Part shown: piece after piece, positions 51,756-62,671 of the stretch | How the letters are laid out: the number at the start of each line of letters is the position of its first letter | Position numbering within the stretch: the stretch's first letter is position 1 | DNA from: Amblyomma americanum | Lineage: Eukaryota; Arthropoda; Arachnida; Ixodida; Ixodidae | DNA: 64,000 nt | Assembly (NCBI RefSeq): GCF_052857255.1 | Contig: NC_135502.1 | Span: forward strand, 159,457,599 to 159,521,598 | Direction: 5' to 3' | Position numbers and translations under genes: made by a program | Notes under the pieces: model-generated | The model's input: only the letters and a program-made list of their open reading frames with translations | The model's database searches: none | What the model was told of the DNA's origin: nothing

Positions 51756-51807
51756 TGTGTATCAAAAGCACCAGCTAGCCCAACGTAATTCTTTAATCAA
51801 GCTGTTT

Positions 51808-52050
51808 TACAATGTTCCAGAATGTTCTAATAAATTTGCGCGCTTTATCTCGAAAGTTCGCTATTAGCTTTGAATTGAGCACGGCCGACAGCGGCGGGCA
51901 TTCTGTTCGACGACTGCCGAGCACGCTTGTTGCTGCGCCACCACCGAGGGAGTAAGTCCACTGTGGGCGCAAGTCAGCCCAAATAAAGATTGCTCTTTTT
52001 ACACCAATTTCGCAGACTTTCTGTTCTCCGGACTGCAGTCAACACTTCGT
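51808..52050 (+). repeat. Gypsy LTR-like segment, right piece
   Basis: ATGTTCCAGAATGTTCTAAT, CGAAAGTTCGCTATTAGC, GAGCACGGCCGACAGCGG, then GTGGGCGCAAGTCAGCCC followed by AATAAAGATTGC (polyadenylation signal at 51981-51986). It matches 43181-43345. With that copy it brackets the LINE, the gypsy pol remnant and the PLE. Confidence 0.65.
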
Positions 52051-52055
52051 GCCAC

Positions 52056-52400
52056 TATAAAAGGGAGCGCAGCGGACGTCCAGTCCAGTGGGCTTGGCAG
52101 CAGCACAATAAGCACATACTTCGTTCATGAACCACTCTTGCTTCATGGTGCATGTCTCTGCGGCAGCGCGGCAAGTACTCTGTACTTATGCGAGTTTGCG
52201 TCGACGGAGCTGTTTATCACGTCAACCAGGGAAGCACAGCTGTAAGCACGTGATGAATGGTGTGAAATCAACGAGATCTTCATGCCGGTTGTTGCACATA
52301 CGCCCAGATCGGCTACCTCACACGACATCGGACTACAGGATGCTATAAAAGGGAGCGCTGCGGAAGTTCAGTTCAGTGGGCCTTGCAGCAGCACAATGAG
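52056..52400 (+). promoter_or_regulatory. Tandem TATA-bearing 5' units of a CR1-like LINE
   Basis: TATAAAAGGGAGCGC occurs at 52056 and again at 52344, each followed by CAGTGGGC(C)TTG(G)CAGCAGCACAAT. The period is 288 bp. The second unit runs straight into ORF1. Tandem promoter monomers of this kind are known from mouse L1; in a CR1-type element they would be unusual. Confidence 0.6.
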
Positions 52401-53190
52401 CACTTCGCTCTTGAACCATTCCTGCTCCCTGAAATCGCAGTGACAACAGATTTTTGCTGCTGCTGCCCTTCCGAAAGTGTTAGTGAATTTCTAGCTAATG
52501 TGCACTCCTTCAGTAAGAATCTACTATTATGCGGAGATGTTGAATCTAACCCCGGCGCAACACAGGAAGCTATGTTGTCGCAGCTTTTTTCAGGCCAGAA
52601 CTACATGCCAGCTTGTATAAATCCTCTTGTTTCGAAGCAAAGCGCACTTGAAGAAAGGCTTACTGTCTTTACCGAACGCATTACCAGTTTGGAAGTCGAA
52701 GTCGTAACTATAAACGCATTGAAAACAGAAGTGATCTTAGACAGTAAACAAACACAAAGAGAATGTTTCTTATCTTCTCAGCAAATTCGACGATCTAGAA
52801 AATCGAAGCCTAATTAATAATTTCATCATTTACGGGATGGAGGAAAGAGCGAGGAAACATCAGAAGAACTTGCAGAAACCCTCAACTAAAGTATTTCAAA
52901 AAAAAAACTAGGAAGGAAGAATAAACGTCATTGAAAGGTGCCACACGTTAGTAACAAAAGAAAGCTAGAGACCGCCCAGTTATCATTAAACTACAAGACT
53001 ACGGAGTGAATATTTTGATATTAAAAGCATGCAAGAAACTGAGGGGAAGAATTTTTTTCTGCAACGGAACCCTTTTCTAGCGCGGTTCCGGATCTTAGAA
53101 AAAAAAAACCTTGGCAGAGCTCGTTTGAGGAAAGAGCAAAGGGTGCCACAGTTTAAGCAATTTTCGAAGAGTTAAGTGTAGATAACATCT
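52383..53190 (+). pseudogene. CR1-like ORF1 with N-terminal 2A-like sequence and coiled coil
   Basis: The open part, 52383-52817, begins with a hydrophobic/Cys-rich stretch (TTDFCCCCPSESVSEFLA), then LLLCGDVESNPGA at 52521-52559, which fits the 2A consensus (Asp-x-Glu-x-Asn-Pro-Gly-Pro) except that the last Pro is Ala. A coiled coil follows (LEERLTVFTERITSLEVEVV). After a frame shift at ~52790, DDLENRSLINNFIIYGMEE and further RRM-like blocks (near 52970-53170) correspond to the esterase-less CR1/L2 ORF1 core. 2A-like sequences near the N terminus are known from some APE-type LINEs, where they split or retarget the product. The Pro-to-Ala change should abolish skipping. Confidence 0.75.
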
Positions 53191-53439
53191 TGTATGCATG
53201 AAATCAAGAATAAAGCTGGCGCGTAACAATTCCTAGAAGCAGTGAATAGGGGGATGGGGAAGGAGGTGCAAATTTTTCACGCCCTGATGATGAATCCATT
53301 ATTGATCTTCTGTCATTTCATTTCGACGCATTCAGAATAAATGATTGTAATCTCAAGAGCATGCCACTCATGTTAAAAAATAGAGTTTTTGAATCCATCC
53401 AATAATTTCTACCAACAAATGCTAAAAAATACAGTATCG

Positions 53440-55345
53440 TCATCCTTGGTTTACTCTGGACACGTTACGTTTACGTCAGCTTAAAAGGTTGAAAAAGAGG
53501 TCAAAGAATTCTAGTTGCCTCAGTTTGACTCCACTCAGAAAATTTTACTCAGCAACTATTATCGAAAATTGCTCATGATAAAGAGAAATACTTTAACACG
53601 GTATTTGCTTCTTTGATTCAGACGTCTCCCGGGAAATTCAGGCGACTTGTAACCCCAAGCCCCCGATCCCCGAGTGTGGTTTCAGAAGATGGTGTGGATG
53701 TGTGTGATAGTGGCGCAAGTTGTTCCACTTTCAATAATCATTTTAAAACTGTTTTCACCGGAGATAATTGTCACCTGCCACAATTTCTCATGTCCTCACC
53801 TTTAATTCCTGATTTGGAATGACAGAGACTGATGTTTGCAAATTGTTACTGAACATTGATATAAAAAAATCCTCTGGGCCAGATGAAATTCCTGACGCTG
53901 TTTTGAAATGCTACGCGGAATGGTGCTCGAAATATTTATGTGTCGTTTATAATAAGTCTCTCAATTAATCTTCCATGCCGGGCGACTGGGGAACTGTCAG
54001 AATCAAACCGATCCACAAAACTGGCGATAAAACACGTGTTCAAAACTACCGGCCAATTTCACTAACTTCAACGTCGTGCAAAATTTTCGAACGCACCATT
54101 CATTAGCATTTATTCATTTTTCTTGAGGAACACGACGTACTCTCTAAAGTACAGCATGGCCTCAGACACGGTTACTCTACAACCACGCAGTTAGCTGAAA
54201 CATTTTATGACTTTTCAAAATTAATGAATGAATGAAAGCACACAGATGCAATTTTCATGGATTTTTCGAAGACATTCGATAAAGTTTCACACAATAAACT
54301 ACTTCACAAACTGTGATGTATACTAAAAAATTCTAAACTGATGGCTTGGATCTCCGCTTTCTTAAGAGACCGACATCGGTTTGTTTAGTCACACAACACA
54401 TCTCCTGATGCAGCACCTGTTGGTTCTGGTGTTCCCCGGGAGTCCGTACTTGGTCCCCTCTTCTTCTTGCTCTACATTAACGACATTGCTGATTATCTTT
54501 CTGTCCATATTAAATTTTATGCATAGGACTGTGTGCTTTACAAAACTATTAATACTCTTCCAGATCCACACCAAATGAGATTAGATAACGAGTTTTCAAA
54601 AGTCATAGCGTGGTGCCAGGAGTGGCAAATGACAAATAATTTTTAAAAGACGGTATTCGTGAGAATCACCCAGAAGACAAGTCACCTTTTGTTCCTGTAC
54701 CGCACTAACAGCATCACTCTGTGAGAAGTAACGCATTACAAGTACCTCGGTCTATGGATCCCTAATAATTTGTCATGGACAAAACACATCGACACTGTCG
54801 CAGGTAACGCTCTCCGGAAACAGTTTTTTCTCAGAGGATCTTTAAAATCAGCTACACCAGCTGTACGACCTCTCGCATACAGCACCATAATCCGCCCAGC
54901 ACTAGAATATGCAGTTATAGTTTCGGACCCGTTCATTGCATCAAATATCAACAAACTGCAGCGCATTCAACAGAAAGCAGAAAGGTTCCATCTTCAACAA
55001 AATATGGTCGTGTTTCTAACACTGAATTGGTTCGACAATGGCGCTTCCTGTCAGGAAGTGAGAGGCATCACATATGTAGATTAAAAATCTTTTTTCAGTT
55101 ACTAACAGGACATTACGATAATAACACCTCTGGTATCTTTACTTTTCCGACAGGTTATAAAACAAGACAACGATATGACAGAACTATATTGCCCCTAAAC
55201 TCAGGAATTAATTCTTTTAAGTGCTCTTACTTCCCACGAACTATAATTGATTGGAATAACCTCACTAACGACGCTGTCACGCGGAAATCATTAGAATCTT
55301 TTGGAGAGGACCTAAAAGCATGTACTTACATTGTTTTGCCTTTAT
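53440..55345 (+). pseudogene. CR1-like ORF2 RT remnant
   Basis: It starts with PWFTLDTLRLRQLKRLKKR, the basic region before RT, then MTETDVCKLLLNIDIKKSSG (53820-53880), QNYRPISLTSTSCKIFER (54035-54090), IFMDFSKTFDKVSH (motif A, 54250-54295), GSGVPRESVLGPLFFLLYIND (motif B, split by a Gln-to-Arg change) and FYAxDCVLY (motif C, with the first Asp replaced by a stop TAG, 54523). The thumb is at 54770-55080 and the C terminus at 55027-55347. Many stops. Confidence 0.75.
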
Positions 55346-55375
55346 GAATGTGAAATAAACTACATGTACCAACCC

Positions 55376-56424
55376 TAATAAGGTCTTCAACAAAGACAGA
55401 AGTATGTATAAACAAAATTTTAAAAATTTTTGTGAATGGTCACTTGATGCTTTCGTCCGATCTTGACGTCATGCTGACGTCGCGCCAAATTGAAAGGAAA
55501 ATGCACAAATGGGCCCTTACAGAAGACGGCCTCAGGTTCTCGTAACTAATGGTTACACCAATTATTGATGCAGTGTCAAGGAGTAGTTCGCCTTTGAACA
55601 GCTAGCTGTTTAATCCCCTCGCGGGTTGTTAGTTTTTAATGCAAAAGGATTCCTGGTCCCATCACGAGAAAAGCCGCTGGCGTGTGTACTCGCAGATGGT
55701 ACAGAAAATCCCAGCCATGGCAAGAAAAACGGGATGACGTCATCAAGCAGTCCTAGGACGCACATAGCCAGCCGAGCCCCATCATTGCACACAATCATAC
55801 CCATTTCTTTCGTCTATATATACCTCCCACTGGCCGACTTCAATATAACCTTAATTTCCCCGCCTACATTCGTGCCAAAATTCTGAGCAACCGTTTTTTG
55901 TGCAGCGTTCTGTGTGTTGTAAGATGCCTTCTCGGTGCAAACAGCTCACACGTGCTTGACAGGTTGAAGGCTAGCTAGCGACGTGGATTCGATCCGACGA
56001 CATATACAGCTCCAATTTTATGCCTTCTCAGACTCTTTACCTCTTCCCTTAAGGCATGCTTGAGGTGTTCACCGAGATGTGACAGTTACTGCGTCATTTC
56101 CTTCCGCAAAAACCTGTTTTCCTTCAAAATTGTGGCGCAACTGTTCGTCGTACACCATCGTACACGAGCCACTTCACACTGTAGCTCTGTCGGAGGTGAG
56201 CAGTGCCGTTGCTCGTCACATCATGCAAAAGATTTGAGACCTTTTGACAATTACTTGCTATTGTTTGCCTATCGTTCACAGGAGAGAAAAAATCAACTTG
56301 GGGAGGCCACTTCAGCTACGCCTTATGGGTACGAAGGGATAGTGTTAATCGGTTGTGCTCATATATGCGGAATTGGTCATCCTCGACTTCACATGCGTGG
56401 ATCCCTAGGAGCCCTCATACCACT
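55376..56424. other. Unassigned sequence
   Basis: No recognised motif. Frames 55626-55886 and 56060-56449 look like chance openings. Confidence 0.4.
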
Positions 56425-56615
56425 TTTGGCGCAAAGTTGCATCGGTTAAGCCATGCGCCGCTGCCTTGCGTTCGCAGGTTCAGACACTAGTGGGGCTTGT
56501 GCGACTCAGGTTGCTCTACTTGAGCAACCTCTCTTGATCAACTGCCCCCAGGGACGGTGGTCCATTTGCTCACAACCCGGTGGGCAGGTTGTGGTAATGC
56601 CACAGGGAATGTGTT
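56425..56615 (+). repeat. SINE-D copy, plus orientation
   Basis: TTGGCGCAAAGTTGCATCGG, TTAAGCCATGCGCCGCTGCC, CTTGTGCGACTCAGGTTGCT, TTTGCTCACAACCCGGTGGG and CAGGTTGTGGTAATGCCAC, aligned in order with the reverse complement of 58975-59172. The head resembles a tRNA A box with a poor B box. Confidence 0.65.
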
Positions 56616-57540
56616 TAGGGCGCTAGCAGAGCCAGCCTGCCCGCATGGGAGTACTAGCGCTCTCGCGTGAAAATCGAAATCGGGACAGCAGTGCCGCGCG
56701 ACCGCGAGGCGAACCGTTCAAAGTTGAGCCTGTTTGCTTGTGCCGAACTGCTGGCCAGCGCCTACCGGGTACCGAAGACGCCGACACTCTCAGCAAACGC
56801 CACCACACGCCAGTTACAACGCCAACAACAACAACGACGACATTGAAAGCACAACGAACAGCTTAAATGCCCCTCCTCCTGAAGGTATCCGCAACAAGCG
56901 CTGACTGTGGTGCCGGGCAGTTGTTGTCCCTTCATGGCAGGTATTCCGATTTATAAAGCAAGCTGGCCGAAAAAATTATATATTGCAATGTTAGCTAAAG
57001 GTATGACACCAGAAAGCGCGTCGACACCGAATACTAAGTCGTGCAGCGGCGTCAGCTGCAGAAACCCAAATGTCGTTTGAGCTAGCCGCCGGTGCTTTCA
57101 CGCCATCGAAGCATCCAAAGCGTTGCGCAGTAAAACGTAGGAGAATGTGAGGGGAAGACAGGAGGAAGGTTGAAAAGCGGTGGGCTGCGATAGGACAGGT
57201 CGAGCTATGCAAGTGACGTTCGCGAGCGCCCACTTCTTGTGCCGCCTGTGGGCGCCGTGCTTGCGTTTAGATTGAAGAGAGGGCAAGTGAGGGCAAGAAG
57301 GTGGGAAAGTTGGTTTAAATGCATTGCTGAAACGTCACTTTCGCTTTAGAGCCTGTCCTTGCAATTCTTTTTCTTCGCCTGTATGTTCCTTTTCGCACAT
57401 TTAACGCAATAGCGCTGAAAGGGCTGTGGAGCACGGCCTGTAGGGATGCTGGCTTACTTCATGTGGATTGTTCATGTTACACAGATGCTGACTCAAAGAG
57501 AATTACAGAAATCCGTGCATAGGCACGGGGGTAATTCAAT
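56616..57540. other. Unassigned sequence
   Basis: A short (CAA/CGA)n stretch near 56818-56840. No domain recognised. Confidence 0.4.
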
Positions 57541-57849
57541 AATAATCATTGGTTTTTGGGGAAAGGATATAGCGCAGTATCTGTCTCATATATCGTTGGA
57601 CACATGAACGGTGCCGTAAGGCAAGGGATAAAGGAGGGAGTGAAAGAAGAGAGGAAGGAAGAGGTGCCGTAGTGGAGGGCTCCTGAATAATTTCGACTAC
57701 CTGGGGATCTTTCACGTGCACTGACATCGCAGAGCACACGGGCGCCTTAGCGTTTTCCTCCATAAAAACGCAGCCACCGCGGTCGCGTTCTAGCCCGGGA
57801 ACTGCGGATCAGTAGCCGAGTGCCCTAACCACTGAGCCACCGCAGCGGG
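57541..57849 (-). repeat. SINE-A copy with 9-bp target duplication
   Basis: Minus orientation, complete from the tRNA-like head (57848-57776) to the (TTA)n-type tail at 57541. TAATTCAAT flanks it at 57532-57540 and 57865-57873; a 15-bp AT stretch lies between the SINE head and the right copy. Confidence 0.85.
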
Positions 57850-58974
57850 TATTATAATATTAATTAATTCAATGAGCAAATTTCAAAATAGAAGCAAACA
57901 AAATGCTGCCCTGAACTCAATTTTCGCGGGCATCTCATTCCCATTTCACTTTCCCAATGACCCCACTAATGGGAACAATCAAAGCAGACTATCTGAGCAC
58001 GTCGAGGAAGTTTGCACACCATGGTTGCCTGCTGGCTGTAACACGTTCTATTCGAGACTAGTAACGTCATTCCCACGGTGGCAACAACGACGTGGACGCC
58101 CAGCTGGCCCGCGATGCTTCATCGTCACGTTGATGGCGCAGAAAGGAACCTCAGAGAGTTATAGCATAACGTCATCCGTGATCCGCTGCGTGATCCACTC
58201 CTCGAGGTGACACTGCGCATGCCCAGATCGCCTTGACGGCACCAGGTGGCGCCACGTTCTCGTCAACATCGCCCCTACGCAAACTGACAATGTGCACTGA
58301 AGTGAAACGAATGGCTTTTTATCTTTGCGTCCTTCCTTGGAACCGAATCGAACTCGTTCGAACGAGATCACGAAAGAGATCAATTCTGCCAGGCCGTTCT
58401 CAGATGCATAGAGAGTAGCCATACGTGCTGTGTGCTAGGTCATAGATCTGTGTGTAGAGAGAGGTGCAAAGTGCTTCAATTGAAAACAATAGACAGAGCC
58501 TCAGCTGGTGTTTTTTTGCGTTTTACTTGTTTTGCAGTGCTTTTACGAAAAGCATCCGTGTTGGTTTTGTTGGTCTCATTTAAAAAGGCAGAAAGTGTGA
58601 CAAAATGTATCTTAATTTATTAACACAATATCTACTGTTTATCCAATAGTCAAGCTCCCACCCAATGATATCACATCCACTGCTAGAAACCAGCACTGTG
58701 TGGTGACGCCGTCGGTGCCATTATTTTGTATTTGGCTTACTAATTCAAATATTAAACATCAGCATATACGCGCGTTACGACCGATGCTAATACCATCACT
58801 GTAATTCCCTGCATGAAACAAACAGGCAAAACGTAGTGAAATCGTGTTTCACGGCCCCTTTAAGGAGCTTGTGTCGCAGAAAATCCGGCATCGCCATCGG
58901 CGACGTTCACCATGAGTGAAAAATCAGCAAAAAATTTCCAGGGAAGCCACATAGGAGGCAGGTGGGCCACCTAG
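57850..58974. other. Unassigned sequence
   Basis: Frames at 57872-58210 and 58233-58418 have no known motif. Nothing else recognised. Confidence 0.4.
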
Positions 58975-59172
58975 GTCACGTGACCTTGCGGCTTCATCAC
59001 AACCTGCCGACCGTATTGTGAGCAAACTGCCCACCATGGAAGGTGGCAGTTAAATAAAGACTGGCCGCTCGGAAATAGCAACCTGGTTCGCACAAGGCAC
59101 ATCAGTGGCAGCACCTGAAATGCCAGGGCAGTGGCGCATCGCTTAACCACTGCACCACTGCGCCAGGAGAGG
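58975..59172 (-). repeat. SINE-D copy, minus orientation
   Basis: Minus strand: TGGCGCAGTGGTGCAGTGGT, TTAAGCGATGCGCCACTGCC, CTTGTGCGAACCAGGTTGCT, AGTTTGCTCACAATACGGTC and TGATGAAGCCGCAAGGTCAC. Same family as 56425-56615, opposite direction, about 2.5 kb away. Confidence 0.7.
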
Positions 59173-59589
59173 ATGTGGTGACTCCCAGGGATCAATGAAT
59201 GTAAACAAGAGAATGACCTGCTTTCAAACTTAAAAACAGCTCGCTTCCTCTTGGTAAAGATTTTGCACACAAAGTCGGAGGTATTAGAAAAAAGCTCTGG
59301 GACCGTTCTAAACCGAACCGTGATAAGGGTGATAAAATATTTTTGTCCTCTACCAGGCTATTCATAAATAGTCAAGCATACATCTGGGATGACGATAAAA
59401 TCGACAAGGTACCATTACAAAAAAAACGATGAAGAAGAACCGCTTCGCCCCAGGACTCGCCTTCAGGCACAGTCGAAAACAGGTGCCCACTGAACTCAAA
59501 CAGCATACTGGCCCCCACTCCTACCTACTTGGTTGCACAAAATAAGCGTATTCGAGGCAGTAGAGCCCTTTTAAAACCCGAAAAACAGC

Positions 59590-60523
59590 TGAGAAAAATC
59601 TATGTTAACGCCCGAAGCCTTGTAAATTAGGCGGACGAATTTGAAATTTTACTGCTCGAGTACGATCCCCAAATATGCGTTATAAAAGAAACTTGGCTAC
59701 ATAATGATATAAGTGATGACGCCGTTTTCCGCCCTTATAAAAGGTATTCAGGAAAGACAGCTGGGCTGGCGGCGTAGCTGTTATTATCGAAAACCAAACA
59801 GAATCCGCCTTAATCGAAGACGTTCCCAATCTTGAATGCCTGTGTCTTATGTTGTCGTGGTGGGGACATGGTTTCATTTTTTATGCGCTTTATAGGGTCC
59901 CTGATGTCAACGATGATTACCTAGACGAATTACAAATCCATGTCTCAAACTACACCAAGAAGAAAATAATTCTGATCGGCGATCTGAATCTTCCAGGTGT
60001 TCGCTGGGATCGCCTTGAATGTATAGGTTCTAAGAAACCTGCGAATGCTGTCTACAATAATATGTTCACACATGACTTTGCCCAGATTGTACGCCAGCCA
60101 AATCGTGAATGCCGCAGTCTCGATTCCATATTAGACCTGGCATTTGTACCTCGCGCTATTAGTGACTGCACTGTACCGGTTGAGCAAGGGCTTTCTGACC
60201 ATCACCTTTTGAGCATTTATGTACCGTTTCACGCCAGCAGCGCACAAAAACAGCAACAATTACGCACATTCAAAGACTACACACGCGCTGATGACGCCCT
60301 CATAATACGCCACTTGCAAACGTGCCTTATAGATTTCGATCAAACGGACGCACGCGCACTCTGGACCAAATTCAAAGAAATCAGTCATTACTGTCTAAAT
60401 AGTGTTGTTCCTACAAAGCACAAAAATATTCGTAAACAAACGCCTTGGCTGAATCGGAACATTACTCACTTTAAGCGCAAAATAAAACGGCTGACAAAAA
60501 AAAATGCGCTCAGGCCGATCTGA
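59590..60523 (+). pseudogene. CR1-like ORF2 endonuclease domain
   Basis: Starts YVNARSLVN then a stop, followed by DPQICVIKETWLHNDISDDA (the ET motif with the catalytic Glu). The main open frame, 59849-60523 (224 residues), contains KIILIGDLNLPGVRWD (catalytic Asp/Asn), the middle EN strands, and VEQGLSDHHLLSIYV (SDH motif, catalytic Asp/His), then the linker TPWLNRNITHFKRKIKRL. This domain nicks the target DNA to prime reverse transcription. Two stops and a shift before 59849 break it, but the catalytic motifs are preserved. Confidence 0.8.
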
Positions 60524-60689
60524 TCTCGGAGCTTAAAGGGGCTCTCGCTGGCGTGGTACGCAAATCAAAAGAATATTACTTCAAAATATCTCTCCCAAAC
60601 TTCATAAAAACTACACGAGCAAATCTCGTGATTTATAGGTGGCACAAAGAAACTGGTTTTTGAAGTATTAGTTGCTGATACATTAGTAA

Positions 60690-62380
60690 ATGATCAAATG
60701 GCCACTGCTCACCATTTCAACGAAAACTTCCACAGCGTGTTCACTGTGTCAGAACCATGCACATTTGATGCTGCACCTGCCTACCCCCCTGAAGCGAATT
60801 TTATTACGTACGAAGGTGTGCTTTCAGTGCTGCTCAAGTTTAAAACATCGTCCGGACATGACAATATTCCAAACATTTTTCTCCGTAGATATAGCGAATC
60901 TTTGCCAAGTTTCATGTTAATGTATGTTTCGCACCACTTTCTTATCAGCGAAAGTGCCAGGTGAATGGAAGACAGCCCAAAATGTGCCCATTTTTAAACA
61001 AGGTTATAGACTCGTGCTAAAGAACTACCGACCTATATCATTACTTCCGGGGGCCGCCGCGGTGGCTGAGTGGTTATGGCGCTCGGCTGCCGGCCCGAGA
61101 GACGCGAGTTCGATCCCGGCCGCGGCGGTCGAATTTCGATGGAGGCGAAATTCTTGAGGCCCGTGTACTATGCAATGTCAGTGCACGGTAAAGAACCCCA
61201 GGTGGCCGAAATTTCCGGTGCCCTTCACTACGGCGTCCCTCATAGCCTAAGTCGCTTTGGGACGTTAAACCCCCCTAAACCAATTCATTACTTTCGGGCT
61301 GTTGCAATTTGATGGAGGATGTTATCACCACTCCCGTTAACGAATTTTTAGAGTGTAACTCTTTACTAACAAACTACCAACTCATTTTCCGGAAAGGTTA
61401 CTCTACCGTGACGCAGCTGATATTCGTTCTTCATTCCTTTGCCTCAGTAATCGATATCAATGGTCAGATTGACGTAATCTTTATAGATTATAGCAAGGCA
61501 TTTGACATATTTCGCCTCCCGCATATTCTTATTTCTTGGATAAGTGATTATTTAAACAACCGAAAAGAATACGTCGCTCTTCGTGCACCACAATTCGGCT
61601 GTCTTCCTGTCGCGTTTGGTGTGCTCCAAGGAAGCGTCCTAAGGTCTTTACTGTTCTTACAGTACATTAATAATATTGTCAATGAAGTTTTGCCTGGGGC
61701 TCAGATCCAACTGTATGCCGATGACTGTGTGTTATTTCTCGTAATCTAGAGTTCTCAGCATGAAAAAGACCTGAATGATAACCTTGCTAACATAATGAAC
61801 TAGTGCAGTCGTTGGGGAATAGCTTTAAATCCAAACAATACTCCTTCTCTCTGCATCACTCGTAAAAGGAATCTCATAAAACATGCATATATTCTTGCAT
61901 CATCCACGCTGAAGGAAGTCACTTCGGTCAAGTACATGGGTGTGACAGTTACTCATGATCTGTCATGGAACGCCCACATTTACAACATCTGTTCATTGGC
62001 CTTCAGAAAACTATGTTTCTTGAGACACAAACTTCAGAATTCCCCTCCCAACGTAAAACTTCTTAGTTATCTATCTTTGATCAGGAAAAACCTCGATATG
62101 AGTGTGTAGTCTTGGATCCGCATGCGACATCAAACATAAAGAAGCTTGAACAAATGCAGAGGAAAGCTGTTAGGTTGTGTTCATCCAAATTTTCCAAATC
62201 TGATTCACCCTCCGAAATAATGCAGGCTCATGGTATCCCCCTCCTTGAGTGTCGTGGAAAAAGTACCCGTTTAGATTTTCTTTTCTGTTGCTCAACCGCA
62301 AGTTGGGACTTGAACCGTCATTATATCTATCCCCTCAGTCCGCAAGAAGCACGCTACAGTATCGCACCAGCCTGTTAGCA
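60690..62380 (+). pseudogene. CR1-like RT interrupted by a SINE
   Basis: ATAHHFNENFHSVFTV and KFKTSSGHDNIPNIFLRRYS (60700-60900) lead to VPGEWKTAQNVPIFKQG and KNYRPISLL (60955-61045), where the SINE-B is inserted. After it come VIFIDYSKAFDIFRL (motif A, 61470-61515), GVLQGSVLRSLLFLQYIN (motif B) and LYADDCVLF (motif C intact, 61711-61737), then TAG at 61747. The thumb continues in broken frames (SVKYMGVTVTHDLSWN, 61925-61975) to about 62380. Confidence 0.8.
61051..61284 (+). repeat. SINE-B copy with 13-bp target duplication
   Basis: Complete tRNA-like head GGCCGCCGCGGTGGCTGAGT with B box GAGTTCGATCCCGGCC, body CAATGTCAGTGCACGGTAAA, and tail TCGCTTTGGGACGTTAAACC. TCATTACTTCCGG (61038-61050) and TCATTACTTTCGG (61285-61297) flank it, a duplication with one mismatch. 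Confidence 0.9.
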
Positions 62381-62671
62381 CCAAACTTTGCATGCACAGT
62401 TCTGTTCAAAATTTTTTCCCCGCACAATAGCGGACTGGAACTATCTGTCCACCATGGACCAAAACTGACCTGCTTGACACGAGCCACGCTTTGTAACTGA
62501 ATGCATGTTTCTTTTTTTTGTAAACGGCAAGCTGTCATGTGATTTTTCTGACTTACTCATTTTGTACAGTGCCCGCCCTACCTTGGACGTAACCATGGTA
62601 ACATAAATAAATAAAATAAAATACGTACATTAAAATTAACCCCTTCCGCTTTCCCGTCATACCTTTAAGGC

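Larger units (their letters stand above)
52383..55375 (+). mobile_element. CR1-like LINE with 2A-like motif, endonuclease deleted
   Basis: ORF1 at 52383-53190, a short gap, then RT from about 53440 to 55345. The AP endonuclease that should separate them is missing. The 3' end near 55375 has AATAAACTACATG. All frames downstream of 52817 are broken. Confidence 0.75.
59262..62625 (+). mobile_element. Second CR1-like LINE, 5' truncated, with SINE insertion
   Basis: It begins in the end of ORF1 (RKKLWDRSKPNRDKGDK...INSQAYIWDD), then endonuclease, RT and a 3' tail with CATGGTAACATAAATAAATA near 62590-62620. A SINE-B splits RT at 61051-61284. Confidence 0.8.

Noticed and set aside
52521..52559. Active 2A ribosome-skipping site
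   Set aside because: The essential final proline is alanine in this copy.
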